Shown: piece by piece, positions 8,737 to 17,893 of the stretch
Numbering within the stretch: position 1 is the first letter of the stretch
Layout of the letters: each line of letters opens with the position of its first letter
From: Thermaerobacillus caldiproteolyticus
GTDB lineage: Bacteria; Bacillota; Bacilli; Bacillales; Anoxybacillaceae
Length of the DNA stretch: 64,000 bases
NCBI RefSeq assembly: GCF_013761245.1
Contig: NZ_JACDUT010000008.1
Location: forward strand, 62,001-126,000
Reading direction: 5' to 3'
Made by a program: the position numbers and the translations under genes
Notes under the pieces: model-generated
What the model saw: only the letters and a program-made list of their open reading frames with translations
Told to the model about the DNA's origin: nothing
Database searches by the model: none

Positions 8737-10143
8737 TTAAGCACCTGCCTTATTGAATGGATCTATTGATACTGTTGAATTTGCATCTTGATGCTCTACC
8801 GGTCCTCGTTTAATTTCACGGACCATTAAATAAACCATCACACCTGCAAGAATGGTGAATATCAGTGCGTACATAATGATTGAAAATAAAATGGTCCCTG
8901 AAGAAACATTTGGTGATACAGCATCAGCTGTTGTCATCAATCCAAATACTGTCCATGGCTGACGGCCCACTTCGGTCATGATCCATCCGAAAGTGTTTGC
9001 CAAAAACGGAAATGAGATAGCCGGAACAAGGATTTTCAAGAACATACTGCTTTGCTCAATTCGTCCCTTTTTCCACAAATACAAACCAATCATCGATAAT
9101 AAGATCATCGCCATACCAAAGCCAATCATTAGACGGAAGCTCCAATACGTCGTTTTGACTGGAGGGATATAATTCGTACCTTCACCAACGATTGGATCGT
9201 ATTTTTTCGCATATTCGGCTTGGAGAGTTTTCATTCCTTTTAAACTGCCTTCAAATTTAGAATAAGATAAATAGCTTAATGCATAAGGAATATTTAGCTC
9301 AAACTTATTTTCTTGATTCTTTGTATCAATCCATGCAAATGCTGACCATGGCGCAGGATCAGGAGTATCTTCCCAAATACCCTCTGCAGCTGCCATCTTC
9401 ATCGGCTGTGTTTTCACAAGATATTGTGCTTGGGCATGTCCGCTGAAGGCAGCACCCAAACTGCCAATGAAACCAATGATTAAGGCGATATTCATGGATT
9501 TCTTGTAAAATTCGATATGTTTCTTCTTTAATAGGTTATAGGCACTTACACCAGCAATAAAGAATGCTCCGGTAGCTAATGCACCTGTGATGACATGCGG
9601 AAACTCCACCCATAATTGTCCATTGGTTATCAGCGCAAGAAAGTCAACCATTTCCGCCCTACCATTTCTAATTTCATAACCAACAGGCACTTGCATGAAG
9701 GCGTTTGCCGTTAAAATCCAAAAACCGGAAATCATAGTCCCAATAGATACAAGCCAAATGCTTGCCAAATGCACTTTTTTAGGTAAACGATCCCAGCCAA
9801 AAATCCAAAGGCCGATAAAAGTGGATTCCATAAAAAAGGCAAGCAATGCTTCAATGGCCAGAGGTGCCCCGAAGACGTCACCGACAAATCTAGAATAATC
9901 CGACCAGTTCATCCCAAATTGGAATTCCTGAATAATTCCTGTTACAACCCCTACAGCAAAGTTAACCAGAAACAAATGCCCCCAGAATTTCGCCATTTTT
10001 TTATAAATCTCTTTTTTCTTCACAACGTATAATGTTTGCATTAAAGCGATAATAAATGCCAAACCAATGGTAAGCGGCACGAAGAAGAAGTGGTAAATTG
10101 TAGTCAAAGCAAATTGTATTCTTGCCAACATGACTGGATCCAT
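8737..10143 (-). CDS. cydA: Cytochrome bd ubiquinol oxidase subunit I
   Basis: A 468-residue subunit carrying the haems and the quinol site. His18 in the first helix (TTIYHFFFVPLTIGLAF), the His in VEFPHVITGALATGAF, and Met in FGWIMTEVGRQPWTV match the known haem ligands; GRQPW is the family signature. The Q-loop between helices 6 and 7 is short, as usual in Firmicutes. A near-perfect AAAGGAGGAA precedes the ATG at 10143. First gene of cydABDC. The leader upstream contains a tandemly duplicated copy of its ribosome-binding region, described separately. In B. subtilis the operon is induced at low oxygen under Rex and ResD control; here that is inference. Confidence 0.97.
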   Translation of the reverse strand: MDPVMLARIQFALTTIYHFFFVPLTIGLAFIIALMQTLYVVKKKEIYKKMAKFWGHLFLVNFAVGVVTGIIQEFQFGMNWSDYSRFVGDVFGAPLAIEALLAFFMESTFIGLWIFGWDRLPKKVHLASIWLVSIGTMISGFWILTANAFMQVPVGYEIRNGRAEMVDFLALITNGQLWVEFPHVITGALATGAFFIAGVSAYNLLKKKHIEFYKKSMNIALIIGFIGSLGAAFSGHAQAQYLVKTQPMKMAAAEGIWEDTPDPAPWSAFAWIDTKNQENKFELNIPYALSYLSYSKFEGSLKGMKTLQAEYAKKYDPIVGEGTNYIPPVKTTYWSFRLMIGFGMAMILLSMIGLYLWKKGRIEQSSMFLKILVPAISFPFLANTFGWIMTEVGRQPWTVFGLMTTADAVSPNVSSGTILFSIIMYALIFTILAGVMVYLMVREIKRGPVEHQDANSTVSIDPFNKAGA

Positions 10144-10149
10144 AGTAGT

Positions 10150-10394
10150 TCCTCCTTTAAGTATTCGCCAGAATTCGATCTAGGTTGCATCATGCTCATA
10201 ATTTCACATAACCAACTATATGTTCATGATTTCACATAACTATGCATCTTGATTCCTCCCTTAAGATTTTCATCAGAATTTGACCTCAGGTGATATCATG
10301 TTCATTATTTCACATAACTATCCAGCTTACTTCCTCCCTTAATAATTTCATCAAATTTGACCTGAAGTTATACCATGTTCACAATTTCACAAAA
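10150..10394 (-). repeat. Degenerate tandem repeats in the cydA leader (SD + start region + TTATGTGAAAT motif)
   Basis: On the minus strand, a 21-base motif close to TTATGTGAAATNATGAACATG occurs four times (+ coordinates 10374-10394, 10297-10317, 10219-10239, 10191-10211). Shine-Dalgarno-like GGGAGGAA is repeated at 10330-10343 and 10252-10264, followed by the true SD at 10150-10160. Motif spacings are 77, 78 and 28 bases. After each pseudo-SD comes a start-like codon: ATG opening a seven-codon ORF (MHSYVKS) in one unit, CTG in the other. The region after the SD resembles the real cydA start, so the units look like duplications of the start region. TGTGAA half-sites resemble parts of Rex or Fnr sites but are arranged as direct, not inverted, repeats. 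Confidence 0.8.
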
Positions 10395-10740
10395 TGAAAC
10401 ATAATTAATATAGGAAACATGAAAACTCCCTAAAGAACTGGTACTTTCTGGGTAACGAAAACAATTTCTATTTAGAATCTCTATTGAACGAGAATCTCGC
10501 TAATACTATAACAAAAAAACGGTCATAATTTCTTTGACAGTTTGACAAATATGTTACAAAATTACGACGAAATTCGTAAAAAATCTTATACATATAATCA
10601 AAAATCGCTAAAAGAGGAATAAATTAGCTATATATGAGGATCATATATCCATTAGAGGAAACAAACGTAAAGCCTAATTGGAATAAACTAAATTCATATG
10701 TAAGATCAGTATTACTCATCACCATTTTTAGATTTCTATT
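10395..10740. promoter_or_regulatory. AT-rich cyd upstream region
   Basis: About 350 bases without an ORF between the repeated cydA leader and the nucleotidase terminator. It is AT-rich and contains a short palindrome CGAGA-A-TCTCG (near 10489-10499) plus a TATAGT hexamer on the minus strand near 10505. The cyd promoter is presumably here, but I could not fix a -35/-10 pair with confidence. Confidence 0.35.
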
Positions 10741-10754
10741 ATTCCACTAATATA

Positions 10755-10783
10755 AAAAACAACGCCTTAGAGACGTTGTTTTT
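10755..10783. terminator. Terminator after the 5'-nucleotidase gene
   Basis: AAAAACAACG (10755-10764) pairs with CGTTGTTTTT (10774-10783); A and T runs flank the stem on both strands, so it can work in both directions. A second GC-rich hairpin, ACACCGCA/TGCGGTGT (10820-10846), lies between it and the gene's stop. Confidence 0.8.
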
Positions 10784-10892
10784 CTTCCTTGCCTTGATAA
10801 GATATCCCTCTTGTTGAGAACACCGCAACAGAAAACGCTGCGGTGTAGATGAAAATGGTCTCTTGTTGTCTTTATTGCGCGATATGTAAAGC

Positions 10893-12524
10893 TTAAGAAA
10901 TCTTTTGAATTCGACCTTCAGTGTTAGCGTCAAATGGTTGAGGGAGCTTTTTAATGTAGTTGATAAGAGCATCAAGATCAACAGGACCGACTTCGCGGTT
11001 CTTCCCTTCTGTTAATACAGTAAAGTTATCTCCCCCATCAGCAAGAAAACTATTAACAGTGACGGTGTATTCTGCGTTTGGATCAAGTTTTGTTCCATCC
11101 GGCAAGTAAATATCGACGACTTTCTCTCCGATCGGCTTTTTCGCATCCCATGTATACTTCAGTCCTGAAATTTGAAGAATGCGGGTTTGGTTCGACTGCC
11201 ATTGCTGATTAAGAAGACGACGCACTTGCTCACCCGTCAATGTCATTTTCACTAGCTGATTGCTGAATGGCTGGACGTTATATAATTCTCCCCATATTAC
11301 TTCTCCTTGCTCAATATCTGCTCGAATGCCGCCCGGATTCATGAAAGCAAAATCGGTCTTCATCGAATCGCGCTGTGCATCAGCGATGAGGTTGCCTAAA
11401 GCTGATTCGCCACTTGCGCTTTGCTCATCTGTAATCGTCTCTTTCGCCGTGCCAATGACTTGATTGATAATTGGCGCCACTTTTTTCTCGTATTTTTCGA
11501 TCAACCGTTTAATTTTTTTGTCAGGTTCCATCGCATCTTGATATGTTGTGACGATTTCGGCTTTCTTGGACACCACGTCTTTTGTACGCGGATCAATTTG
11601 TAAATCGACATCAGAAAATGCCGTTCCATATGAATACGATTGAACAAGAAGTTTTCCATCCACTTCTGCATTTAAATAAGAATGGTTATGACCAGCGAAC
11701 ATTACATCTACTTCGTCATCTACGTTTTTGGCGATGTCCACGATTTCTCCGCTTGCGTTCGAACCATTTGTACCAGAAATTCCTGGGTTATGCGCAAGTA
11801 CAACGATCGTCTCTACTCCTTTCTTTTTCAATTCCGCTACCGCTTTGTTAATGGCCTCTGCTTCATCGGTAAATTCAACGCCAGCTACTCCGCTTGGGGT
11901 CACGATGTTCGGTGTATCAGATAAAACGACTCCAATAAACCCGATCGGAATACCGTTAACTTTTTTAATCACATAAGGTGGTAAAATCGGCTTCCCTGTT
12001 TCTTTATCGATCACATTGGCTGCTACATATGGAAAATTGGCTCCTGAAAAATAGCCTGTCACCGGATGCGTTCCACCATAGATGAGTCGTAACATTTCGT
12101 CAACACCTTCGTCAAACTCGTGATTTCCAAGAGTTCCAACATCAAAACCTAACTTATTTAAAATTTCGATCGTTGGTTCATCCTGAAGAAGAGCAGATAC
12201 AGGAGAGCTTGCTCCGACGACATCGCCCGCATGAACAAGAAGTGTATTTTTATTTTCGGATTCACGCTGCTTTAAATAAGCAGCAAGATAATCCGCTCGA
12301 CCAACTGCTCTTCCTCCGACTTTCCGAGTGACATCAATTTGCCCGTGAAAATCATTGATTCCTAACAACTGTACGTTAATATAACGGTGTTGATAGGAAT
12401 CGGCTTGTTTTGGAATTCCCAGATTTTCTGATCGTTCGGATGCGAATGCACTTCCAGAAGAAAAACCAACCGATAACGCAAGCATAGGTATCGCCTTTTT
12501 CATCAGTTTAGATGGAAACTCCAT
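10893..12524 (-). CDS. Secreted bifunctional 5'-nucleotidase / 2',3'-cyclic phosphodiesterase (UshA/YfkN type)
   Basis: A 543-residue calcineurin-like metallophosphoesterase. The metal-binding motifs NDFHGQID (about residues 57-64) and GNHEFDEG (about 133-140) are present, with AGHNH further on; a C-terminal 5'-nucleotidase domain supplies the substrate pocket (LYNVQPFSNQLVKMTLTG). The N-terminus has Lys residues, a hydrophobic stretch and an AFA-S cleavage site, so it is exported. I choose the ATG at 12524, eight bases from AGGGG, over two upstream ATGs that sit in or against the SD. It hydrolyses extracellular nucleotides to nucleosides and phosphate. TTTACA repeats spaced 11 bp upstream suggest control by phosphate starvation. 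Confidence 0.9.
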   Translation of the reverse strand: MEFPSKLMKKAIPMLALSVGFSSGSAFASERSENLGIPKQADSYQHRYINVQLLGINDFHGQIDVTRKVGGRAVGRADYLAAYLKQRESENKNTLLVHAGDVVGASSPVSALLQDEPTIEILNKLGFDVGTLGNHEFDEGVDEMLRLIYGGTHPVTGYFSGANFPYVAANVIDKETGKPILPPYVIKKVNGIPIGFIGVVLSDTPNIVTPSGVAGVEFTDEAEAINKAVAELKKKGVETIVVLAHNPGISGTNGSNASGEIVDIAKNVDDEVDVMFAGHNHSYLNAEVDGKLLVQSYSYGTAFSDVDLQIDPRTKDVVSKKAEIVTTYQDAMEPDKKIKRLIEKYEKKVAPIINQVIGTAKETITDEQSASGESALGNLIADAQRDSMKTDFAFMNPGGIRADIEQGEVIWGELYNVQPFSNQLVKMTLTGEQVRRLLNQQWQSNQTRILQISGLKYTWDAKKPIGEKVVDIYLPDGTKLDPNAEYTVTVNSFLADGGDNFTVLTEGKNREVGPVDLDALINYIKKLPQPFDANTEGRIQKIS

Positions 12525-12590
12525 TCTCATATCCCCTTTCATAAATCTTTTACACTCAATTACAATAATAGAGATGAAATACTTATTTTT

Positions 12591-12618
12591 TGATACATTG
12601 TTGTAAATTTTCTGTAAA
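12591..12618 (-). promoter_or_regulatory. Candidate PhoP box upstream of the 5'-nucleotidase
   Basis: On the minus strand TTTACA occurs twice exactly 11 bases apart (+ 12613-12618 and 12602-12607), with a degenerate GTATCA another 11 bases on (12591-12596). PhoP-binding TT(A/T/C)ACA repeats with 11-bp periodicity are known from the B. subtilis Pho regulon. It lies about 70-95 bases before the start codon. Confidence 0.45.
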
Positions 12619-12624
12619 TTTATA

Positions 12625-13486
12625 TCGTAACGAATCTTGAAATCGCTTACGATTCCACATATAATCTATGGAAATAGTAATCTTCTTCATAAAAAAGACG
12701 CTGATTTGAGCCGCGAATGATTCAATTTTATATAAAATTTACACATAAAACATAAATATGATGAAAACGTTTTCCACTTGTTTTACAAAAGAGTTAAACT
12801 AGATTAGTCCCCTAATTACTTCACGTTTAGTTTTTCGTCTTGTAAGAGTAAGATGGTGAGTATAAGTGATTATCACTCACTGTCTGCTCGTTTTCGTTTG
12901 GTTCCTTCAAATCCCCACATTTCGGAATATCTGCATGAATGCTTCTATTCGACTAAGGAATTTTGTCTCCTCACTGACTAAAAACATGACCATGCGTGGT
13001 ATGCAACTAGCTGTCCAAATGCAGCTGATTTAGCAAGTTAATGATTCTATCTCTTCCGTTGTAAAAAATTCTTTATAACATAACAGGTTCCGGTACAATA
13101 CATAATATTAATTTTCTTGATCCTACTGCTCTTTTCCCAAGTTGATTTGTAAAATTGTTCTATCGATCCTTTTGCGCCTACATATAAACTGATATTTGTC
13201 CCGTAACAGAAGTGAAGAAATTCATAATTTTTCTTCCCTTTTTCATATATTTATTGTTTATGTTGTAATGTAAATCTTATCACAAAATTCCATTCTGTTG
13301 TTTTTCTGCCCTAATCTCTCATAACTGCATTTTTTTCTTTGGTGAGATTATACATAAATTTGTTTTTATGAGGAAAATGGCATGCGAATCAACTTGGGCA
13401 TCCCATTTTCCTCTATTATGACTGTTATTTTAAACAATCATCTCAAAACAAATAGCTGGCTACAGCCGCTCATAAAAAAGACCAGC
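12625..13486. other. Long gene-free interval with two hairpins
   Basis: Roughly 860 bases without a convincing gene. It contains the dyad AGTGAT-T-ATCACT (12865-12877) and a perfect 11-bp inverted repeat GAGGAAAATGG / CCATTTTCCTC (13370-13380 and 13403-13413) around a 22-base loop, about 75 bases past the stop of the next minus-strand gene. Neither has a clear T tract. Short open frames on both strands lack ribosome binding sites. Confidence 0.45.
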
Positions 13487-14524
13487 TTATTTCCCCATGA
13501 CAATTTCAGCAAGAATTTCATAAGAGCGTAAACGCGCCTTATGATCAAAAACTTGCGTATGGATGATCAATTCATCCGCCTGAGTAACATCTAAAAATGC
13601 CTGCAGTTTTTCCTTGACAGTCTCCGGACTGCCGGTGATCATGGAGCGCAATTGCCATTTCACAGCGACCTTTTCGTAATCATTCCATATTTCATCCATG
13701 TTTTCTACCGGTGGATTCAACGGAGTCGGCTGATTGCGTAATAAATTTAAAAATTGTAACTCCTGTGAGGTAGCCAACCATTGTGCTTTTTCATCCGTAT
13801 CGGCAGCAACCACATTAACACCGACCATCACATATGGCTCATCAAGCACCTCTGAAGGCCGGAAACTGCTACGGTATATTTCTAAAGCTGGAAGAGTGTA
13901 GTCTGGAGAAAAATGACTCGCAAAAGCGAAAGGTAATCCGAGTTCGCCGGCCAATCGAGCACTAAATCCGCTCGAACCTAATAACCAAATCGGAATGTTT
14001 AGCCCCTCACCAGGAATCGCCCTTACGCTCGAGCTGCCAGATGAAGATGGATTCAAGTAAGAACGCAGTTCGGCTAATAGTTCAGGGAAATCGTCACCGC
14101 TGCTTTGAAAATCGCGTCTTAATGCACGGGCAGTGAGCGGATCGGTGCCCGGAGCACGTCCTAACCCAAGATCGATGCGGCCGGGATACATCGACTCTAA
14201 GGTACCGAACTGTTCGGCAATCACCAATGGAGCATGATTCGGCAGCATAATGCCACCGGAGCCTACACGAATTTTGGAAGTCCCGGATGCTATATAGCTT
14301 ATAACTACCGATGTCGCTGAACTGGCGACACCAGGCATCCCGTGGTGTTCAGCCAGCCAATAACGATGAAATCCCCACTTTTCAACGTGTTGAGCAAGAT
14401 CGAGACTATTTCGAAAAGAGTCGGCCGCTGTACCTCCGACTACAATCGGGACAAGATCGAGAACCGACAACGGAATATCACGAAGCTGTTTTGCTCCTTT
14501 ATTCACACTCTTTTCTTTGGACAT
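13487..14524 (-). CDS. LLM-class (bacterial luciferase-like) flavin-dependent monooxygenase
   Basis: A 345-residue single-domain protein of the luciferase-like monooxygenase superfamily, MsnO8-type branch. Landmarks are [10 protein letters not shown] at the first strand, [19 protein letters not shown], the [20 protein letters not shown] block and [14 protein letters not shown]. These enzymes use reduced FMN, usually delivered by a separate reductase, to insert oxygen into small organic substrates. No reductase gene is adjacent, so the substrate is unknown. GAGGATG precedes the ATG. The gene stands alone and is divergent from the molybdopterin enzyme at 14777. Confidence 0.88.
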   Translation of the reverse strand: MSKEKSVNKGAKQLRDIPLSVLDLVPIVVGGTAADSFRNSLDLAQHVEKWGFHRYWLAEHHGMPGVASSATSVVISYIASGTSKIRVGSGGIMLPNHAPLVIAEQFGTLESMYPGRIDLGLGRAPGTDPLTARALRRDFQSSGDDFPELLAELRSYLNPSSSGSSSVRAIPGEGLNIPIWLLGSSGFSARLAGELGLPFAFASHFSPDYTLPALEIYRSSFRPSEVLDEPYVMVGVNVVAADTDEKAQWLATSQELQFLNLLRNQPTPLNPPVENMDEIWNDYEKVAVKWQLRSMITGSPETVKEKLQAFLDVTQADELIIHTQVFDHKARLRSYEILAEIVMGK

Positions 14525-14776
14525 ACTCTTTCATCCTCTTTCTCTTGTAATAGAACTTAGGCATTTGATCTCAATGATAAGCATCCTTTATCTGTTAGAA
14601 TATAACGTTCTTCCACAACCATGCAACAAAATTGAACTTAACTTCGGAAAACAACAAAAATGACCGTCATATCCATTAGATATGGGACCTATCTCGTCCT
14701 TTCCATCCTTGCATAACCATGAACAAAACAGTATCATTATTTTTAAAATAACTGCCGAAAGAAAGGATGAAAAGAA

Positions 14777-15394
14777 GTGGGAAAACAACTGCCTCCCGGC
14801 CAATTTGAAACAGAAAAATGGCCAGTTCTTCATGAAGGGGATGTCTACGAATTTCAAGAAGAGACGTGGAACTTTAGACTGTTTGGCGACGTAAAAAAAG
14901 AAATCACTTTATCCTATAAAGAAGTCATGAATTTACCGAAAACAATCGCAACTACCGATATGCATTGTGTTACTACATGGTCCAAATTCGACACGACATT
15001 TGAAGGCATTGCGTTCCGCGAATTTTTAAACTTAGTGGAAATCGAACCGGATGTCAAATATGTTAAAATTTATGGATATTTAGATGGAAATCGATTCGGA
15101 TATTCGGCCAATTTGCCGATTGAACCTTTGTTAGGAGATGACGCTTTGTTTGTATACCGGTGGAAAGACAAGAATCACGACTGGCAAGAGATTTCTCCTA
15201 AGCACGGCTATCCTCTTCGTTTCATTCCTCCTGCTTCCTTTTATTTATGGAAAGGAGCAAAATGGGCATCAGGAATTCGATTTATGAAAGAGGATGAAGC
15301 AGGATATTGGGAACAAAGAGGCTATTCTATGACGGCGAATCCTTTTAAAGAAGAGCGCTTCGCTGATACAAATTTTATTTTCGGAAAATTTTAG
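14777..15394 (+). CDS. Sulfite oxidase-like molybdopterin-dependent oxidoreductase (YuiH-like)
   Basis: A 205-residue protein made up only of the molybdopterin (sulfite oxidase) fold, as in B. subtilis YuiH. The Mo-ligand cysteine is Cys64 in ATTDMHCVTTWSKFD; PKHGYPLRFIPPASFYLWKG and the SGIRFM stretch are the other conserved blocks. There is no haem or dimerisation domain and no Tat signal, so it is probably cytoplasmic. The start is a GTG at 14777 behind AAAGGATG. The natural substrate is unknown; related enzymes reduce oxidised thioethers or similar compounds. It is the only molybdoenzyme gene in the window, and no cofactor genes are nearby. Confidence 0.87.
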   Translation: MGKQLPPGQFETEKWPVLHEGDVYEFQEETWNFRLFGDVKKEITLSYKEVMNLPKTIATTDMHCVTTWSKFDTTFEGIAFREFLNLVEIEPDVKYVKIYGYLDGNRFGYSANLPIEPLLGDDALFVYRWKDKNHDWQEISPKHGYPLRFIPPASFYLWKGAKWASGIRFMKEDEAGYWEQRGYSMTANPFKEERFADTNFIFGKF

Positions 15395-15555
15395 AATGAA
15401 AATCCTCTGAATCATAACTATCTTTCGTATCATGATAGAAAAGACGCTGTCTTTTAATCGGGGGCGCAATGATAAAAAAACTTTTGACTCATTCACACGT
15501 TCACTACAGATCCAGCCCCCTCACCTCCCTTAATCGTGGTCTTATCCTTTTTGAT

Positions 15556-15900
15556 TTAAAAATAATGGTTTCGATAGTACGAGAAAGCAATGATACTGCT
15601 GATCATAAAGCTGATCCCCATTCCGAGAGAAATTCTATTTTTCCCAACCGCTGAGCCAAGAAATGTTAATGAACAGCGAAGAATCCAAAAGGAAATTAGA
15701 TTCAACACTAATACATGACTCCTATGGTCTCGAACAATTCCGTTTAAGATATGATAGTACTTACCATCGCGGCAGTCCTTAGCAAAATAAGCCCCATTAA
15801 ATTTTCAGCCCAAAAACTGTCCACAAACTGATCAGATCCTTGCCATAATTGGCCAACATATCCCTCTGAAAAAGTCATCAGCTGCATCGATATATATTAC
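15556..15900 (-). pseudogene. Remnant of a MATE-like multidrug efflux transporter, C-terminal part
   Basis: On the minus strand an intact tail reads VLVLNLISFWILRCSLTFLG, then ISLGMGISFMISSIIAFSYY and a TAA at 15556. The pattern of two helices ending in a basic, aromatic tail resembles the C-terminus of MATE transporters. Upstream, the frame is broken near 15762: AAMVSTIIS stops, while NGIVRDHRSHV joins on in the next frame. Farther upstream a relic reads SEGYVGQLWQGSDQFV. No start codon or ribosome binding site survives and the N-terminal two thirds are missing. The identification is by eye from hydrophobic pattern and a few family-like residues. Confidence 0.45.
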
Positions 15901-16073
15901 GTTTCATTCGGAATCACCTTGTTTAATAATTTTACTGTTTCAGGTGATCGAAATATACTGCGAGCAATTTAAAAGTATATTCCCTCTGCATATCTCCTCA
16001 AATATCTAATTTTGTCCTCGAGAAATTAGGGTAAACTAATCATAAATATGTTGCTTATATAGAGGAGTGATAA

Positions 16074-16358
16074 ATGGTGCCTTACATGAATGGACACATT
16101 ATTTCAGGGGAATTTGATGAGAAGCTGAACATTTTTTATATACAAAAAATAAAAAATTTCTTCGTTGAATCTGTTTTAAAGGAAAATCAATTAAGAAAAC
16201 TATACGATTATTTGAAAAAACATAAGAACGAAACAGATGGTCAAATCGTTACCCTTTATGACCAAATGCTTGTTCGTCTCTCCCAAGACGAAATAAAAGC
16301 ATTGTTACACGATTTAGAACAAATTCAGCCAATGTACCGCATTATGGGCAAGGAATAA
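16074..16358 (+). CDS. Hypothetical protein, 94 aa
   Basis: A well-supported small gene: AGAGGAG lies six bases before the ATG at 16074, and a hairpin follows the stop at 16412. The product is hydrophilic and mostly helical in character, with a Lys-rich N-terminal half and the acidic stretch SQDEIKALLHDLEQIQPMY near the end. There is no signal, membrane segment or motif I recognise. I do not assign a function. It sits between two decayed genes. Confidence 0.7.
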   Translation: MVPYMNGHIISGEFDEKLNIFYIQKIKNFFVESVLKENQLRKLYDYLKKHKNETDGQIVTLYDQMLVRLSQDEIKALLHDLEQIQPMYRIMGKE

Positions 16359-16411
16359 ATATAAGCATGATCTATAGGCTTACCACAGTCCCTTTCCGTT
16401 AATAGAGAGCA

Positions 16412-16441
16412 AATCCCCCCTTTGTTCAACCAAGGGGGATT
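16412..16441 (+). terminator. Likely terminator
   Basis: AATCCCCC (16412-16419) pairs with GGGGGATT (16434-16441). The stem is GC-rich but the following T run is poor (TCGATT), so efficiency is uncertain. It ends the 94-codon gene. Confidence 0.55.
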
Positions 16442-16444
16442 CGA

Positions 16445-16776
16445 TTCCAGTTTACCCCCAGCTGCCTAAAGAGCCGTGTAACCAGATCAAGTTATTCGCT
16501 TCAATCCTTCAGTTCGTTTCTGTGATTCTCCCGTTTTTCCTTTTGCATTGATGGTTACATTCTGAAAATATAGCTCCACATTCGGATCGCCCATGATCTT
16601 CTTGGAGCTAAAATTCCTTCCTTGCAAGTCAATGTTCAATTCTTCCACCACTAGGTTGGCTGCCACATTTTCACATCCAGCAAGAGAACTTAATAATGCT
16701 ATCTTGTTCACCCATAACTGGAGGCTTATCAATCATGATCGTATGGTTCTTGGGTTTTGCAAATGTCTGCATTCCA
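16445..16776 (-). pseudogene. OsmC-family protein, frameshifted remnant
   Basis: The minus strand shows an OsmC-like protein in three frames. The N-terminal part reads MQTFAKPKNHTIMIDKPPVM from about 16772. After a deletion, the next frame carries LLSSLAGCENVAANLVVEEL and MGDPNVELYFQNVTINAKGK, including the family Cys region and the central helix. A third frame gives a degraded tail (DLVTRLFRQLGVNWN) overlapping the upstream terminator. The order matches OsmC/peroxiredoxin-like proteins that reduce organic hydroperoxides. A different, intact OsmC paralogue lies directly upstream at 17019, so the loss may have been tolerated. Confidence 0.7.
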
Positions 16777-17018
16777 TACGAACTAGTTAAAAACTTTGTA
16801 TTCAGCCTTAAATTTTATCTAATAGCGGTCTGCAAGTGCAGCACTACCTAATCCTTATTTGTTCTCTAAAGATCGATCAAAGGCATTTTATAAGTTTTCC
16901 CGAAACAGCCGCCCCATCATCAAAAAGAGAATGTTCCATGCGGCGAGTTTTTGTTATACAATAAATTTCCTACAAATGACGAATTTTTAACGGTTTTCAC
17001 ACATATCTTGTTGCCCGC

Positions 17019-17444
17019 TTATAAATTTTTCTTTCCGGCAACGCCGTTAATTGAATAGCTCACCGTAATCTTGGCATTTAGTGAATGAGCAACTGAACAA
17101 TACTTCTCTTTCGACAGCTGAATGGCGCGAACCACTTTATCTTCAGGTAACTCTCCTTCTAATGCATAATGAATGTGAATATGTATAAATCGTCTCGGAT
17201 GGTCTTCTGCGCGTGTTCCTTCTACTTCCATATGAAAAGAAGTAGGCTCTAAACGCATCTTTTGCAAAATCGAAATAATATCAATTCCTGTACATCCTGC
17301 AACTGCATGTAAAAGCAATTCCGTAGGTCTTGCTCCACGATTTTGTCCTCCCACTTCCTCCGCCGCATCTATTTTGATTTCATGTCCTGATGGAGTGGTA
17401 CCGGAAAAAGCCATTTGTCCCGTCCATGTTACTGTTGTTTTCAT
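17019..17444 (-). CDS. OsmC family protein (organic hydroperoxide / redox protein)
   Basis: A 141-residue OsmC/Ohr-superfamily protein. The two conserved cysteines are Cys51 (LLLHAVAGCTGID) and Cys116 (KYCSVAHSL), spaced as in OsmC-type thiol peroxidases. The N-terminal GHEIKIDAAEEVGGQNRGAR is the usual substrate-side segment. I start at the ATG 17444, ten bases from GAAGGGA, rather than at the TTG six codons upstream, which overlaps that SD. The family detoxifies organic peroxides using dithiols. It is monocistronic, next to a decayed OsmC gene of a different subtype. Confidence 0.88.
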   Translation of the reverse strand: MKTTVTWTGQMAFSGTTPSGHEIKIDAAEEVGGQNRGARPTELLLHAVAGCTGIDIISILQKMRLEPTSFHMEVEGTRAEDHPRRFIHIHIHYALEGELPEDKVVRAIQLSKEKYCSVAHSLNAKITVSYSINGVAGKKNL

Positions 17445-17890
17445 TGATTTCAATCCCTTCAATTTTTTATGTCACTACTTATTCAGCATTCTTACTTTTC
17501 ATGCTTTTATACAGAATGCCAATTTCTAATAGTATTCTCCTAAAATCAAAGAGGAAGGTTGTAACAGCCCCATTTCTGAAGACGGTTCATTAATATTTTC
17601 TCCGCTGCTTTCTTCCTAATAAGCCCCTATAAGAGAAACTGAATCTTCTTTTGCAAAAGAAACCAATTATTTGTATCAATCTAAGGCCGACTTAGAAAAA
17701 TTACAACGATGATATATAAAAGCTAACATTCCAGCACTCGTAAAACATTTTTTGCTTTCTGTTTCATAATGCAAAAATAATTATGGTTGTGAATAAAGCA
17801 ATTTTATTAATATAAGAACCAAAACCACTTAATTGCGACTATACACATTATTTTGTAAACATTGTAAATGATATTGATTAATTATTACAA
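17445..17890. other. Gene-free AT-rich interval
   Basis: About 450 bases between the OsmC gene and the IclR terminator. A short plus-strand stretch near 17655-17710 reads KETNYLYQSKADLEKLQR before a stop, but it has no start or ribosome binding site. I see nothing else. Confidence 0.45.
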
Positions 17891-17893
17891 AAA

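Noticed and set aside
10191-10394. Canonical Rex operators in the cydA leader
   Set aside because: The TGTGAA half-sites are not paired with inverted TTCACA halves; they occur as direct repeats, so I report them as repeats and do not name the regulator.
10739-10981. 80-codon minus-strand frame at the end of the nucleotidase gene
   Set aside because: Runs through two terminator hairpins and overlaps the real gene in another frame.
12841-12885. Fur- or PerR-like box at the TGATTATCA dyad
   Set aside because: Only a 13-base dyad matches; the 7-1-7 or 19-base consensus is not met and no gene follows.
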